Positions 16,296 to 23,815 are shown, counted from the stretch's first letter. The stretch: 64,000 bases of DNA from JBBRYK01 sp038237665 (GCA_038237665.1 JBBRYK010000001.1:25523-89522); one strand, 5' to 3'. Program-made: numbers and translations. Notes: generated by a model from the letters alone, not told the origin.

Positions 16296-16565
16296 TTGGA
16301 ACCGTTTCCCGACCTGTCGACGCTTCCCGATGACGAGCTGCGCGACCTGATCCACGACTGCGAGCGCCAGGAGAACGAGATCTCCTATCAGCGGCGCCTT
16401 CTGCACGGCAAGATCGGTCTGCTGCGCGCGGAGCTCGTCGCGCGGCTGCAGAAGAAGGGGGAGGGGGCCCTCGAGGTCGACATCCAGAAGCTGACCGCCA
16501 TCCTGGCCGGCAGAGGCCCGTCGATCGACGAGGAGCTAGGGGCCGGCCCCGACGAGGCCGCCTAG
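16296..16565 (+). CDS. RsiG-like helical-hairpin protein (putative c-di-GMP-linked anti-sigma factor)
   Basis: An 89-residue, probably two-helix protein. Its centre, ENEISYQRRLLHGKIGLL, aligns with the c-di-GMP-binding motif E-x3-S-x2-R-x3-Q-x3-D of RsiG, which sequesters the sporulation sigma factor WhiG in Streptomyces; only one copy is present, as in the Rubrobacter homodimeric form. The Glu, Ser and Arg are kept, but Gln is His and the final Asp is Gly here. The start TTG at 16296 has GAAAGG six bases upstream; the in-frame TTG at 16263, right after the -10 box, would add 11 residues. No WhiG-type sigma gene lies in the window, although an HD-GYP protein does. Function is by motif similarity only. 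Confidence 0.65.
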   Translation: MEPFPDLSTLPDDELRDLIHDCERQENEISYQRRLLHGKIGLLRAELVARLQKKGEGALEVDIQKLTAILAGRGPSIDEELGAGPDEAA

Positions 16566-16589
16566 CACTCCGCGCCGCGGAGGCTGACC

Positions 16590-17054
16590 GTGAGCCACGT
16601 CTACTGCCCAGAGTGCGGCTTCCAGAACCCGGGGGCCTCCAACTACTGCTCGAAATGCGGTGCCCTGCTCGTTCCCGACGACGAGCACGCCGACACGACC
16701 GTCAGCCTCACCCCCGAGGAGGTCGAAGAGGAGGGCGTCCTCTCGCTTGAGGGCCTGGAAGGGCCGGCCCTGGTCGTGCGGACCGGTGGTGGTCGCGCAG
16801 GCGAGCACTTCACGCCCACGAGCGACGTGACTTCGATCGGCCGGTCGCCCGACTGCGACATCTTTCTCGACGACGTGACCGTCTCCCGGCGTCACGCCGT
16901 GCTCACGGAGAAGGGCGGCGAGTTCACGATCGAGGATCAGGGCAGTCTCAACGGCACCTTCCTGAACCGTCACCGAATCGACGCCGCCGAGAGTCTCGAG
17001 GACGGCGACGAGATCCAGGTCGGCAAGTACCGGCTGATCTTCCTCTCACGATGA
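16590..17054 (+). CDS. Zinc-ribbon/FHA protein, GarA-like
   Basis: A 154-residue cytoplasmic protein. Residues 5-25 form a zinc ribbon (YCPECGFQNPG then YCSKCGALL). A stretch with DTTVSLTPEEVEEE, near residue 35, resembles the threonine site that Ser/Thr kinases PknB/PknG phosphorylate in GarA. The FHA domain occupies about residues 60-154 with IGRSPDCDIFLDD, VSRRHAVL and GSLNGTFLN, the phosphothreonine-binding loops. GarA (Rv1827/OdhI) controls 2-oxoglutarate dehydrogenase and glutamate metabolism, and the next gene here is the FtsR-like regulator, the same order as Rv1827-Rv1828. GTG start; overlaps the next gene by 4 bases. Confidence 0.85.
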   Translation: MSHVYCPECGFQNPGASNYCSKCGALLVPDDEHADTTVSLTPEEVEEEGVLSLEGLEGPALVVRTGGGRAGEHFTPTSDVTSIGRSPDCDIFLDDVTVSRRHAVLTEKGGEFTIEDQGSLNGTFLNRHRIDAAESLEDGDEIQVGKYRLIFLSR

Positions 17055-17740
17055 CCGTCACCGCCCAACCCACCGAGCGCCGGCTGCTGACGATCGGAGC
17101 GGTCTGCCGGCGGCTCCAGCCCGAGTTCCCGGATATCTCGATCTCAAAAATCCGCTACCTCGAGGATCAGGGCCTGCTCACACCGCGCCGGACGCAGGGT
17201 GGGTACCGCCTGTTCGGCGAGGACGACGTCGAGCGGCTGGAGACGATTCTCCGCCTCCAGCGCGACGAGTTCCTGCCGCTGCGCGTGATCCGGCAGGAGC
17301 TCGCCTCGCCGCTCTCCAAGGAGCGGCGGCGCCGGCGGCCGGTAGGTCTCACGGGCGAGGAGGACGACATCGACATCGAGGAGCTCTGCGAGCGGGCCGG
17401 GATCACGACTCAGCTGGTACGGGAGCTCGAGGAGTACGGGTTGATCGCCCCGGTCTCGCGGAACGGCGAAAAGCGCTATCCGGAGGGGGACGTCGACGTC
17501 GCGGCCGCGTGTACCCAGCTCGCCCGCTTCGGCATCTCCGCGCGCCATCTACGCGCTTTCCGGACCGCCGCCGATCGCGAGGCCGCGCTGCTCGAGCAGC
17601 TGGTCGCGCCCTCGCTCCGGTCGCGCAACGCCGAGCGGCGTCAAGCCGGGCTCGAGGATCTCCACGCCCTCGCCGAGGTCGCGCAGGAGCTTTCACAGCT
17701 CCTGTTCTGGCGGGACCTTCGGCGCCTGGCGAACGCGTAG
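17051..17740 (+). CDS. ftsR: MerR-type regulator, FtsR-like
   Basis: A 229-residue regulator. Residues 12-80 are a MerR winged helix (ISKIRYLEDQGLLTPRRT then GGYRLFGEDDVERL), and a second, shorter wHTH-like segment follows near residues 110-150 (CERAGITTQLVRELEEYGLI). This double arrangement and the position after a GarA-like gene match Rv1828 and Corynebacterium FtsR, a regulator of ftsZ. Translationally coupled to the FHA gene (ATGA). Its TAG stop codon overlaps the -10 box of apt. Confidence 0.82.
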   Translation: MTVTAQPTERRLLTIGAVCRRLQPEFPDISISKIRYLEDQGLLTPRRTQGGYRLFGEDDVERLETILRLQRDEFLPLRVIRQELASPLSKERRRRRPVGLTGEEDDIDIEELCERAGITTQLVRELEEYGLIAPVSRNGEKRYPEGDVDVAAACTQLARFGISARHLRAFRTAADREAALLEQLVAPSLRSRNAERRQAGLEDLHALAEVAQELSQLLFWRDLRRLANA

Positions 17741-17743
17741 AGT
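17738..17743 (+). promoter_or_regulatory. -10 box of apt (leaderless), overlapping the ftsR stop codon
   Basis: TAGAGT, six bases before the GTG start of apt. The first three bases are the stop codon of the preceding gene. Confidence 0.6.
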
Positions 17744-17749
17744 CCTCGC

Positions 17750-18268
17750 GTGGCCCTTGACCTGAAGGAGAAGATCCGCGAGGTCCCGGACTTCCCGCGG
17801 CCGGGAGTCGGCTTCAAGGACATCACTCCGCTGCTCGCCGATCCCGAGGCGCTCCGGGAGACGCTCTCCAGGCTCTCGGAGTGGGCCGGCGAGCGTAAGC
17901 CCGACATCGTCGTCGGAGCAGAGGCTCGCGGGTTCATTCTCGGAGCCGCGCTCGCGGCCGAGATCGGGTCCGGCTTCGTCCCGGCCCGCCGCCCGGGGAA
18001 GCTTCCGCCGGAGACCGTCAGCGCGACGTACGCCCTGGAATACGGCCAGAATTCCCTCGAGCTCCATCCCGACGCGATCGGCGGCGGCGCACGCGTTCTC
18101 ATCCACGACGACGTGCTGGCGACGGGGGGGACCGTGCAGGCGATCGGGAAGCTGATCGAGGACCTGGGCGGCGAGATCGTCGGCGTTTCGTTCATCATCG
18201 AGCTCACGTTCCTGAACGGGCGGGATAAGCTCGGTGATTGGGACGTGGACGCCCTGATCCAGTACTAA
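17750..18268 (+). CDS. apt: Adenine phosphoribosyltransferase
   Basis: A 172-residue cytoplasmic purine-salvage enzyme that makes AMP from adenine and PRPP. Motifs are DFPRPGVGFKDITPLL at the N terminus, GAEARGFILGA, RRPGKLPPETVS and the PRPP loop VLIHDDVLATGGT. Length and order are typical. GTG start six bases after a -10 box; no ribosome-binding site, consistent with leaderless translation. Confidence 0.95.
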   Translation: MALDLKEKIREVPDFPRPGVGFKDITPLLADPEALRETLSRLSEWAGERKPDIVVGAEARGFILGAALAAEIGSGFVPARRPGKLPPETVSATYALEYGQNSLELHPDAIGGGARVLIHDDVLATGGTVQAIGKLIEDLGGEIVGVSFIIELTFLNGRDKLGDWDVDALIQY

Positions 18269-18308
18269 AGCTCTCGGCGTCGTCCTGCCGTGCCGATTAC
18301 ATAGGGCC

Positions 18309-18920
18309 ATGTACGACGCGCTGACGACCCGCTACACGTTCGCGTGCCCGGCGCGGGGCGAGGCACGTGTGCGCCTGTCGGCCTTCCGCGTCGTCGAGCG
18401 GCTGCCCGGCGCTGCCCACCCGGCCGTCTATCGGGTCAGCTTCGCGTGCGAGTGCGGCGACGAGCATCCGGGTCTCGTCTCTCACGACGAGCTCGACTGG
18501 GCGCCGCTCGGCCTCGCCGAGGACAAGAGCGCCTTCCTCAACCTGATGACAGCGAAGGTCGAAGCTTTGAGCGGTGAGCTCTCCGATCTGGCAGCGCGCT
18601 TTATCCAGGGCGGGCGCTGGCCCTGGAGCTTCTTCTGCTATCCGGAGGAGCGGCCCCGGCCGGTCTTCCCGTCCTCGTTCTTCCTGATCGCCCCGGGCGC
18701 CCAGCGTGACACGATCGGCGTCGCCGTCCGCTGTCCGGCGTGCCAGAGAACGTCGATCAACCTCGTTTCCGCAGCGCACGTCGACCTCCCGTTCCACGAC
18801 GATCCGGAGATCGGCGTGGTCGAGCACGTCTTCGCCCCGGACGCCGACGCGGCGATCGACGAGTTCCGCGCGGAGCTCTACTCCGCGACTTTCGACTCGA
18901 GACGGCTCCACCTCCACTGA
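18309..18920 (+). CDS. Conserved-looking hypothetical protein with two Cys pairs
   Basis: A 203-residue soluble protein not recognised as a known family. It has FACPARG at the start, CECGDEH near residue 45 and CPACQ near residue 147, which could give one four-cysteine zinc site. Hydrophobic and acidic residues alternate in the manner of a globular beta-rich protein, and there is no signal peptide or membrane segment. ATG at 18309 follows a TACATA-like -10 sequence by about 5 bases. The region immediately after the stop is a large inverted repeat. Coding character (third-base GC, no competing frame) is good; function unknown. Confidence 0.6.
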   Translation: MYDALTTRYTFACPARGEARVRLSAFRVVERLPGAAHPAVYRVSFACECGDEHPGLVSHDELDWAPLGLAEDKSAFLNLMTAKVEALSGELSDLAARFIQGGRWPWSFFCYPEERPRPVFPSSFFLIAPGAQRDTIGVAVRCPACQRTSINLVSAAHVDLPFHDDPEIGVVEHVFAPDADAAIDEFRAELYSATFDSRRLHLH

Positions 18921-18988
18921 GAGGCCGATGTGAAATTCCGCCGGGCCGGATGACGCCCCCGACTGCGGCCCAATTTCACATCAACCTC
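18921..18988. repeat. 68-base element bounded by 17-base inverted repeats
   Basis: Starts one base after the preceding stop codon. Left arm 18921-18937 reads GAGGccGATGTGAAATT and right arm 18972-18988 reads AATTTCACATCaaCCTC; 15 of 17 positions pair. The 34-base centre is very GC-rich and can add an inner stem. No T-run follows either arm, so a simple intrinsic terminator is not the obvious reading; a small repeat element or bidirectional structure is possible. Confidence 0.7.
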
Positions 18989-19024
18989 TAGCACTTTGGG
19001 GGCGGGCGTGGTAGACAGCGCCCG

Positions 19025-19657
19025 ATGGTTCACCCCGTGCGTGCCGTCTTCACGCTGCTCGGCGTCGCAACCGCCGGCTTCCTGATCTGGCTCTCGACGC
19101 AGTTCGGATCGGGCGTCGGCGCGTACTGGACCAAGATCGGGCTGCTGGCCGCCGCCGGGCTTGCCCTGCCTCTGTCGCAACTCTTCGGCGGGTGGACGAA
19201 GTGGGGGTGGCCGCGGTTCTCGCCGTACGTCCTGCTGGTCGGGTTCCTGCCCGCGCTGGTCGTCGCCGGCTGGGTGATCCTCGCCGGCCAGCCCGACGCC
19301 AACTGGTTCCAGCGGCACATCACGAGCTGGTCCAACGACCTGCACGTGGCGCGGCTCGTCCGCCACCTCCGCGAGACCTACCTCGACGTGCTCGCCTTCG
19401 GTCTCGGCACGGTCTTCGGGTTCAGCTTCGACACGACTGGTCCGCGACAGCCGGCGGCGAAGCCGCAGGTTGCCGCTGCCGGCGCCGCGCCGGTCGTGAC
19501 GTCGCCGGACAGGACGGCTCCGGCGCCGGCCGAGCCGGCGACCGAGGTCTTGCAGCCGGCCGACACCTCGGCCGAGACCCAGGTCGCCTGGCCGCGGTCT
19601 GCCGACAGCGCGGAGACGCAGGTCACTCCTTCGGAGGAAAAACCGCCGGAAGCCTGA
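19025..19657 (+). CDS. Putative membrane protein with acidic, Ala/Pro-rich tail
   Basis: A 210-residue protein of unknown function. The first 130 residues hold three or four hydrophobic segments (around residues 7-25, 38-55, 70-90 and 118-130) joined by short loops with conserved-looking WTKWGWPRFSPY. The remaining 80 residues are low-complexity, rich in Ala, Pro, Thr and Glu, with the near-repeat SAETQV twice, and are probably disordered. ATG start seven bases after TAGACA, which may be a -10 box. Neighbours give no functional clue. Confidence 0.6.
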   Translation: MVHPVRAVFTLLGVATAGFLIWLSTQFGSGVGAYWTKIGLLAAAGLALPLSQLFGGWTKWGWPRFSPYVLLVGFLPALVVAGWVILAGQPDANWFQRHITSWSNDLHVARLVRHLRETYLDVLAFGLGTVFGFSFDTTGPRQPAAKPQVAAAGAAPVVTSPDRTAPAPAEPATEVLQPADTSAETQVAWPRSADSAETQVTPSEEKPPEA

Positions 19658-19711
19658 GAAACCTCCGGCTCAGGGATGGCCCGCCACCTCGGGAGTCGCG
19701 ATAACAGAGCC

Positions 19712-19861
19712 ATGACCACCGCACAGCAGAGAGTCACGCCGGAGCAAGAGCCTCCGGAACGCGCTTCGGCCGCCGAACGGCTCGAAACCGCCCTAGGCGG
19801 AGACCTGACCCGGTTTCTGCTGGCGGCGCTCGCCAAGCCACAGAGCACGACCAAGCTGTAG
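19712..19861 (+). CDS. Small hypothetical protein (49 aa)
   Basis: A short frame encoding a Gln/Glu/Pro-rich first half followed by a predicted amphipathic helix (AAERLETALGGDLTRFLLAAL). GATAAC, a plausible -10 box, ends six bases before the ATG, which is the pattern of other genes here; an in-frame ATG at 19676 is the alternative start. A weak hairpin CCGTC/GACGG (19869-19882) follows. No homologue recognised. Confidence 0.35.
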   Translation: MTTAQQRVTPEQEPPERASAAERLETALGGDLTRFLLAALAKPQSTTKL

Positions 19862-19895
19862 ACAACGACCGTCTCAGGACGGCCGCCCGCCCGGA

Positions 19896-20096
19896 TTACC
19901 TCGGGCGGATCTCCTCCTCGCCGTACACCCGGACGTACAGGAAGATCAGGAAGCCGGCGACTATGGCGAGGGGGACGGCTGTTCCCTGCTGGACGCCGAC
20001 GGAGAGCAGCCCGGCCCAGATGAAGAGGGTGAAGAACAGGGCCCAGAGGAACGAGATGACGCCATGGTCGACGCTGGGGGGCCGAGGCGGGTGCAC
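19896..20096 (-). CDS. Small two-helix membrane protein (66 aa)
   Basis: Starts VHPPRPPSVDHGVISF and has two hydrophobic helices separated by SVGVQQGT, ending with a charged tail VYGEEEIRPR. The GTG start at 20096 is seven bases after TACGAT, a good -10 box, and no ribosome-binding site is present. Similar small integral membrane proteins are common and unnamed in actinobacteria. No function can be assigned. Confidence 0.55.
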   Translation of the reverse strand: MHPPRPPSVDHGVISFLWALFFTLFIWAGLLSVGVQQGTAVPLAIVAGFLIFLYVRVYGEEEIRPR

Positions 20097-20103
20097 CGCG
20101 TTG

Positions 20104-20109
20104 ATCGTA
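20104..20109 (-). promoter_or_regulatory. -10 box of the 66-aa membrane protein (leaderless)
   Basis: TACGAT on the minus strand, seven bases before the GTG start. Confidence 0.5.
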
Positions 20110-20140
20110 ACGCGCGGGCCGCGCTGCTCGCTTCGGCAGG

Positions 20141-20189
20141 CAGAAAAAGTTCTGCCCCGCAAACCGGCAAGCCGGATCACGGGGCAGAA
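20141..20189 (-). terminator. Intrinsic terminator on the minus strand, nested double stem
   Basis: Outer arms 20150-20159 and 20180-20189 pair perfectly over 10 bases (TTCTGCCCCG / CGGGGCAGAA), and an inner stem CCGGC (20064+100 to 20168) / GCCGG (20171-20175) fills the loop. On the minus strand the structure is followed by CTTTTTC. It lies about 280 bases downstream of uppP and just upstream of the small membrane gene, so it probably ends the uppP transcript. Confidence 0.65.
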
Positions 20190-20465
20190 ATTCGCCGAGC
20201 CGGTTTCGCTTTCGTCCACCGCTCCCGTTGACTTTCGGCTTCCGCCTACAGTCCCCGAGTGCGGTTTCGACCTACTCGCGCTCCGTGCTCGGCGCAAGTA
20301 GGAACCTAGTAGGTGTCAACACCCCTGGCAAGGGGGTCTGAACAAGCAAAGCCCGCAATTTGCGAAAAGTGCAATTTTCCACATTTCCACAGCCGATCAT
20401 GCAGCCTGTGGAGAGCCCTGTGGAAACCTGCGCGGGGGAGCGGGGGAGAGTTACGCGGGGGAGAG
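20190..20465. other. Non-coding gap downstream of uppP
   Basis: About 276 bases without a supported gene. It includes a hairpin ACCCC (20321-20325) / GGGGT (20333-20337) with a short loop, and an A/T-richer tract near 20340-20400. A TTGACA-like hexamer on the minus strand (20314-20319) has no convincing -10 partner. Confidence 0.4.
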
Positions 20466-21323
20466 CTAGAGGGCGAAGTAGATCGTGAGCGCAACGCCGG
20501 CCAGGAAGCAGTAGACGGCGAACGGGGTCAGACGGTTGGTCTCGAAATAGCGCATCAGGAACCGGACGGCGAGGTACGCCGTGAAGGCGGAGCAGAGGGC
20601 GCCGACGAGCGCCGGTCCGCGAACACCGTCGCCCTGGTGGCCAAGGAGCTCGGGCAGCTTGAGCGCGGCCGCGGCGCCGATGATCGGCGTGGCGAGCAGG
20701 AACGAGTACCGTGCCGCGTCCTCGTTCGAGAGCCCGGCGAGCAGCCCGCCGCCCATCGACGCACCCGACCGGGAGAACCCCGGGATCAGCGCGAGGGCCT
20801 GGGCGGTGCCGACGCCGAGTGCCTCGATCCACCCGACGCGCTTGACGATGCGGGCGTCCGGATCGCCGGTCTCGTGCATGGGGGCGCGCCGGCGCAGGAG
20901 CTCTGCGCCGTACAGCATCATCCCGTTCAGGATCAGGAAGAACGCGGCCGACCGCGCGGAGGCGAAGGCGTGCCGGAGGGCGTGTTCGAGCAGGAGTCCG
21001 AGGATCCCGGCGGGAATCGTGCCCACGATCAGGAGCCAGGCGAGCTTGGCGTCGACGTCGTCCTCACCGATCCCGCGATCGCGCAGGCTTCGTCCGAGGC
21101 CCTTGACGATTCGGACCCAGTCCTGCCAGAAGAAGCCGAGCAGGACGATCGCCGTCGCGAGATGCGTGGCCACGAGGAAGGTGATGAAAAACGAGTCGTT
21201 CTGCCGGATGTGCCAGCCGAGCAGCTTCGGGAGGATGACGCTGTGGCCGAGGCTCGAAACGGGAAAGAGCTCCGACACGCCCTGGAGCAGGCCGAGAACG
21301 ACCGCCTGGAAATACGAGATCAC
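20466..21323 (-). CDS. uppP: Undecaprenyl-diphosphatase (BacA/UppP)
   Basis: A 285-residue polytopic membrane enzyme that converts undecaprenyl pyrophosphate to the monophosphate lipid carrier for peptidoglycan. Motifs are LGLLQGVSELFPVSSLGH at the N terminus (usually QGxTExLPxSSxGH, with the Glu and the Ser of the active site) and PGFSRSGASMGGGL in the middle. The familiar Thr of QGxTE is Ser here. Length and eight hydrophobic segments fit. GTG start, three bases after the stop of the small upstream membrane gene, so the two are one operon. Confidence 0.92.
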   Translation of the reverse strand: MISYFQAVVLGLLQGVSELFPVSSLGHSVILPKLLGWHIRQNDSFFITFLVATHLATAIVLLGFFWQDWVRIVKGLGRSLRDRGIGEDDVDAKLAWLLIVGTIPAGILGLLLEHALRHAFASARSAAFFLILNGMMLYGAELLRRRAPMHETGDPDARIVKRVGWIEALGVGTAQALALIPGFSRSGASMGGGLLAGLSNEDAARYSFLLATPIIGAAAALKLPELLGHQGDGVRGPALVGALCSAFTAYLAVRFLMRYFETNRLTPFAVYCFLAGVALTIYFAL

Positions 21324-21326
21324 GTG

Positions 21327-21569
21327 TTAGGCCGCGGGGCTGGTTCGCTTGCCGCCGCCGGTCTGGAACCACGCGAACGCCAGCACGGCGAGCCCGACGA
21401 CGAGCGCCGCGATTCCGTGCTTGACGTGATGGTGATTCGAGCCGGCCTCGTGGCCGGGGAACCACGACGGGAGCGAATGTGCAGGCTCGACCCAGTACAC
21501 GACCGCGACGACGAGCAAGGCGAGACCGAGGAGAGCGGCTGCGGCAGTCAAAGCGGGACTCTTGCGCAT
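21327..21569 (-). CDS. Small membrane protein with His-rich loop
   Basis: An 80-residue protein with two hydrophobic helices and between them a periplasmic-side loop containing NHHHVKHG. The start is ATG after GAGGCCC. It directly precedes uppP with only three bases between stop and start. The histidine cluster might bind a metal; no family is recognised. Confidence 0.5.
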   Translation of the reverse strand: MRKSPALTAAAALLGLALLVVAVVYWVEPAHSLPSWFPGHEAGSNHHHVKHGIAALVVGLAVLAFAWFQTGGGKRTSPAA

Positions 21570-21667
21570 CGGGCCTCAGTGTAGGGAAGACCCCGGCCAG
21601 ACGAGCGAAACACCCCGACTTGACATAACGCCTGTTCTCGTGCGCTGACCGGTAACGGCCCGAAGGC

Positions 21668-21696
21668 GTGACTTTCCGGCCGGGCAGGGTTAAGGT
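21668..21696 (+). promoter_or_regulatory. Promoter of the region-1.1-bearing sigma factor gene
   Basis: GTGACT (21668-21673), a 17-base spacer and TAAGGT (21691-21696). This predicts a start near 21703 and a leader of about 34 bases with a two-codon ATG-TCG-TAA minigene at 21712. The gene is thus one of the few here with a real leader. Confidence 0.5.
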
Positions 21697-21736
21697 CGGT
21701 CTACCCGGGGAATGTCGTAAGCCCAAGCCCCCGGGG

Positions 21737-22807
21737 ATGACCTACCGCCTAGTGGAACTCGACCTACTCGTCGCCAACGAGGAACTCCAGCAACTGCTCG
21801 AGGCAGCCGAGCAGACTGGCTCCGTGCGCCATTCCGAGCTCCACGAGCTGCTCGAGCCGCACGAGCTCGATCCGCTCGAGGTGGACGCGGTCTATCGCGA
21901 GCTCGAGCAGCGTGGAATCGAGGTCGTCGACGACGAGGCGGCCGCCGAGCAGGCGCCACCGCCGCCGCCGCCCGTGGTGACGCAGGTCGAGTCGACGACG
22001 GACGCGCTGCAGCTGTTTCTCCGCGAGGCGGGACGGCATGCGCTGCTGACCGCCCCGCAGGAGGTTGAGCTGGCGAAACGGATCGAGCGCGGCGACGCCC
22101 AGGCCAAGCAGCACATGATCCAGGCGAACCTGCGGCTCGTGGTCTCGATCGCGAAGAACTATCGAAACCAGGGCCTGCCCTTCCTCGACCTGATCCAGGA
22201 GGGCACGCTCGGCCTGATCCGCGCGGTCGAGAAATTCGACTGGCGCCGCGGCTACAAGTTCTCGACCTATGCGACCTGGTGGATCCGCCAGGCGGTTGCG
22301 CGCGCACTGGCGGACAAGGCCCGGACGATCCGAATGCCCGTGCACATCGTCGAGCGGCTGCAGAAGATGAATCGCGCCGAGCGGAACCTCTGGACCCAGC
22401 TCGGGCGCGAGCCGACGCTCGACGAGATCGCCGACGAAGCGAGCCTTCCGATCCATCAGGCCAAGGAGGTGCGCGCGGCCGCGCGTGCTGCCGCCTCGCT
22501 CGACCAGCCGGTCGGCGAGCAGGAGGACGCGGTCCTGGGCGACTTCGTGGCGGGCGAAGGGCTGCTCCCGGAGGAGCAGGTCGAGCTTTCGCTCAGAAGC
22601 AAGGCGCTGGCGCAGGCGCTGGCCGCCCTCTCCGAACGGGAACGGCAGGTCCTCGTGCTCCGCTACGGCCTCTCCGACTACGAGCCGAAGACGCTCGAGG
22701 AGATCGGCCGCCGCCTCGGGCTGACACGCGAGCGTGTCCGTCAGATCGAGGTCGACACCCTCCGTCGTCTCGCGACGCTTCGCGAGATGGAATCCGTCGC
22801 CGGCTAG
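21737..22807 (+). CDS. RNA polymerase sigma-70 factor with a region 1.1-like N terminus
   Basis: A 356-residue primary-type sigma factor. Residues 10-65 resemble region 1.1, followed by a proline run. Region 1.2/2 is intact (ALQLFLREAG, LVVSIAKNYRNQGLPFLDLIQEG, YATWWIRQAVARAL), region 3 follows (PVHIVERLQKMNRAERNLW) and region 4.2 ends LGLTRERVRQIEVDTLRRL. It recognises -10/-35 promoters. It is shorter than typical HrdB/RpoD because the acidic insert before region 1.2 is missing. The ATG at 21737 is chosen over an upstream GTG because the promoter -10 box and the region 1.1 boundary sit between them. It converges on a second sigma gene with a 51-base gap. Confidence 0.88.
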   Translation: MTYRLVELDLLVANEELQQLLEAAEQTGSVRHSELHELLEPHELDPLEVDAVYRELEQRGIEVVDDEAAAEQAPPPPPPVVTQVESTTDALQLFLREAGRHALLTAPQEVELAKRIERGDAQAKQHMIQANLRLVVSIAKNYRNQGLPFLDLIQEGTLGLIRAVEKFDWRRGYKFSTYATWWIRQAVARALADKARTIRMPVHIVERLQKMNRAERNLWTQLGREPTLDEIADEASLPIHQAKEVRAAARAAASLDQPVGEQEDAVLGDFVAGEGLLPEEQVELSLRSKALAQALAALSERERQVLVLRYGLSDYEPKTLEEIGRRLGLTRERVRQIEVDTLRRLATLREMESVAG

Positions 22808-22858
22808 CGGCGCCGGCCGGCTATCGGTGGTTGCCGGGGCGGCTTCGCGCCCTTGGCC

Positions 22859-23797
22859 TCACTCGCCGAGGTAGAGCTGGAGGTCGGGCGCGACGATCCG
22901 TAGCTCGCAGAGTGCCTTCGACTCGAGCTGGCGGACGCGCTCGCGCGTGATCCCCATGTGCGCGCCGACCTGCTCCAGGGTCTGCGGGGGAACGTCTCCG
23001 AGACCGAAGCGCATTGCCACGACCATCTGCATGCGGGGATTGAGGCTCGAGATGGCGCGCTTCAGCTCTGCGTGCCGGTGGCGATCGGCCGTGACGAGCT
23101 CGGGGCGCTCGGCCTGTTGGTCCTCGATCAGGTCGCCGAAGTTGCTCTCGCCGTCACCGACCGGTGTCTCGAGGCTGACCGGGTCCTCCATCAGATCGAG
23201 GAGCTCGTGCACGCGCCTCTCGGCGACCCCGCTTTCCTTGGCGATCTCGGCCAGGTCGGGCTCGCGGTTCAGTTTCTGGGCGAGGACGCGGCGTGCGCGC
23301 ATGACCTTGCGCACCTGCTCGGCAACGTGGACCGGGAGCCGGATCGTCCGGCCCTGGTCTGCGAGTGCCCTGGTCACGGCCTGGCGAATCCACCAGGTTG
23401 CGTACGTCGACAGCTTGTAGCCCATCTTGTAGTCGAATTTCTCCACGGCGCGGATCAGGCCGAGGTTTCCCTCCTGGATCAGGTCGAGGAGCGGCACGCT
23501 GGCCTTCGTGTAGTTCCGCGTGATCGACATCACCAAGCGGAGGTTCGACTGGATCAGCTTGCGCTTGGCGTCTTCGTCACCGGCGTCCTTGAGCCGGGCG
23601 AGCTCGCGCTCCTCGCCGCGGGTCAGCAGCCGCCCGTCGCCGATCTGGCGCACGTAGAGCTTCAGCGGGTCGCCGGCCGGCGCGTAGGTTTCCTCGACCT
23701 CTTCCTTCTCCTCGACCTCGTCGAGCGCAGGCAGCAGCTCGAGCTGGGGCTCGGCTGCCAGCTCGTGCTCGAAGTCGGGTAGCGACCGCTGTTCCAT
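22859..23797 (-). CDS. RNA polymerase sigma-70 factor, primary-like without region 1.1
   Basis: A 312-residue sigma factor. An acidic 35-residue N-terminal stretch (ALDEVEEKEEVEETYAP) leads into region 1.2 (DPLKLYVRQIG), region 2 (NLRLVMSITRNYTKASVPLL, YATWWIRQAVTRALAD), region 3 (HVAEQVRKVMRARRVL) and region 4.2 (GITRERVRQLESKALCELR). Lack of region 1.1 suggests a group 2 factor, but region 2.4 and 4.2 residues are very like those of primary factors. A GC hairpin in the 51-base gap to the convergent sigma gene (GGGCG/CGCCC) may end both transcripts. Upstream leader carries a small hairpin. Confidence 0.88.
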   Translation of the reverse strand: MEQRSLPDFEHELAAEPQLELLPALDEVEEKEEVEETYAPAGDPLKLYVRQIGDGRLLTRGEERELARLKDAGDEDAKRKLIQSNLRLVMSITRNYTKASVPLLDLIQEGNLGLIRAVEKFDYKMGYKLSTYATWWIRQAVTRALADQGRTIRLPVHVAEQVRKVMRARRVLAQKLNREPDLAEIAKESGVAERRVHELLDLMEDPVSLETPVGDGESNFGDLIEDQQAERPELVTADRHRHAELKRAISSLNPRMQMVVAMRFGLGDVPPQTLEQVGAHMGITRERVRQLESKALCELRIVAPDLQLYLGE

Positions 23798-23815
23798 CGT
23801 TTCTCTCTATCGACG

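Noticed and set aside
13692..16406. A 904-codon open frame on the minus strand opposite the guanylyltransferase fusion
   Set aside because: Antisense shadow of a long high-GC gene; no domain signature, whereas the plus strand has complete motifs.
20150..20189. Nested hairpin as a tRNA-like or riboswitch structure
   Set aside because: There is no conserved loop sequence or tRNA arm set; a T-run on the minus strand explains it better as a terminator.
20228..20252. TTGACT and TACAGT as a plus-strand promoter
   Set aside because: The spacer is only 13 bases, and no gene follows in that direction within a reasonable distance.
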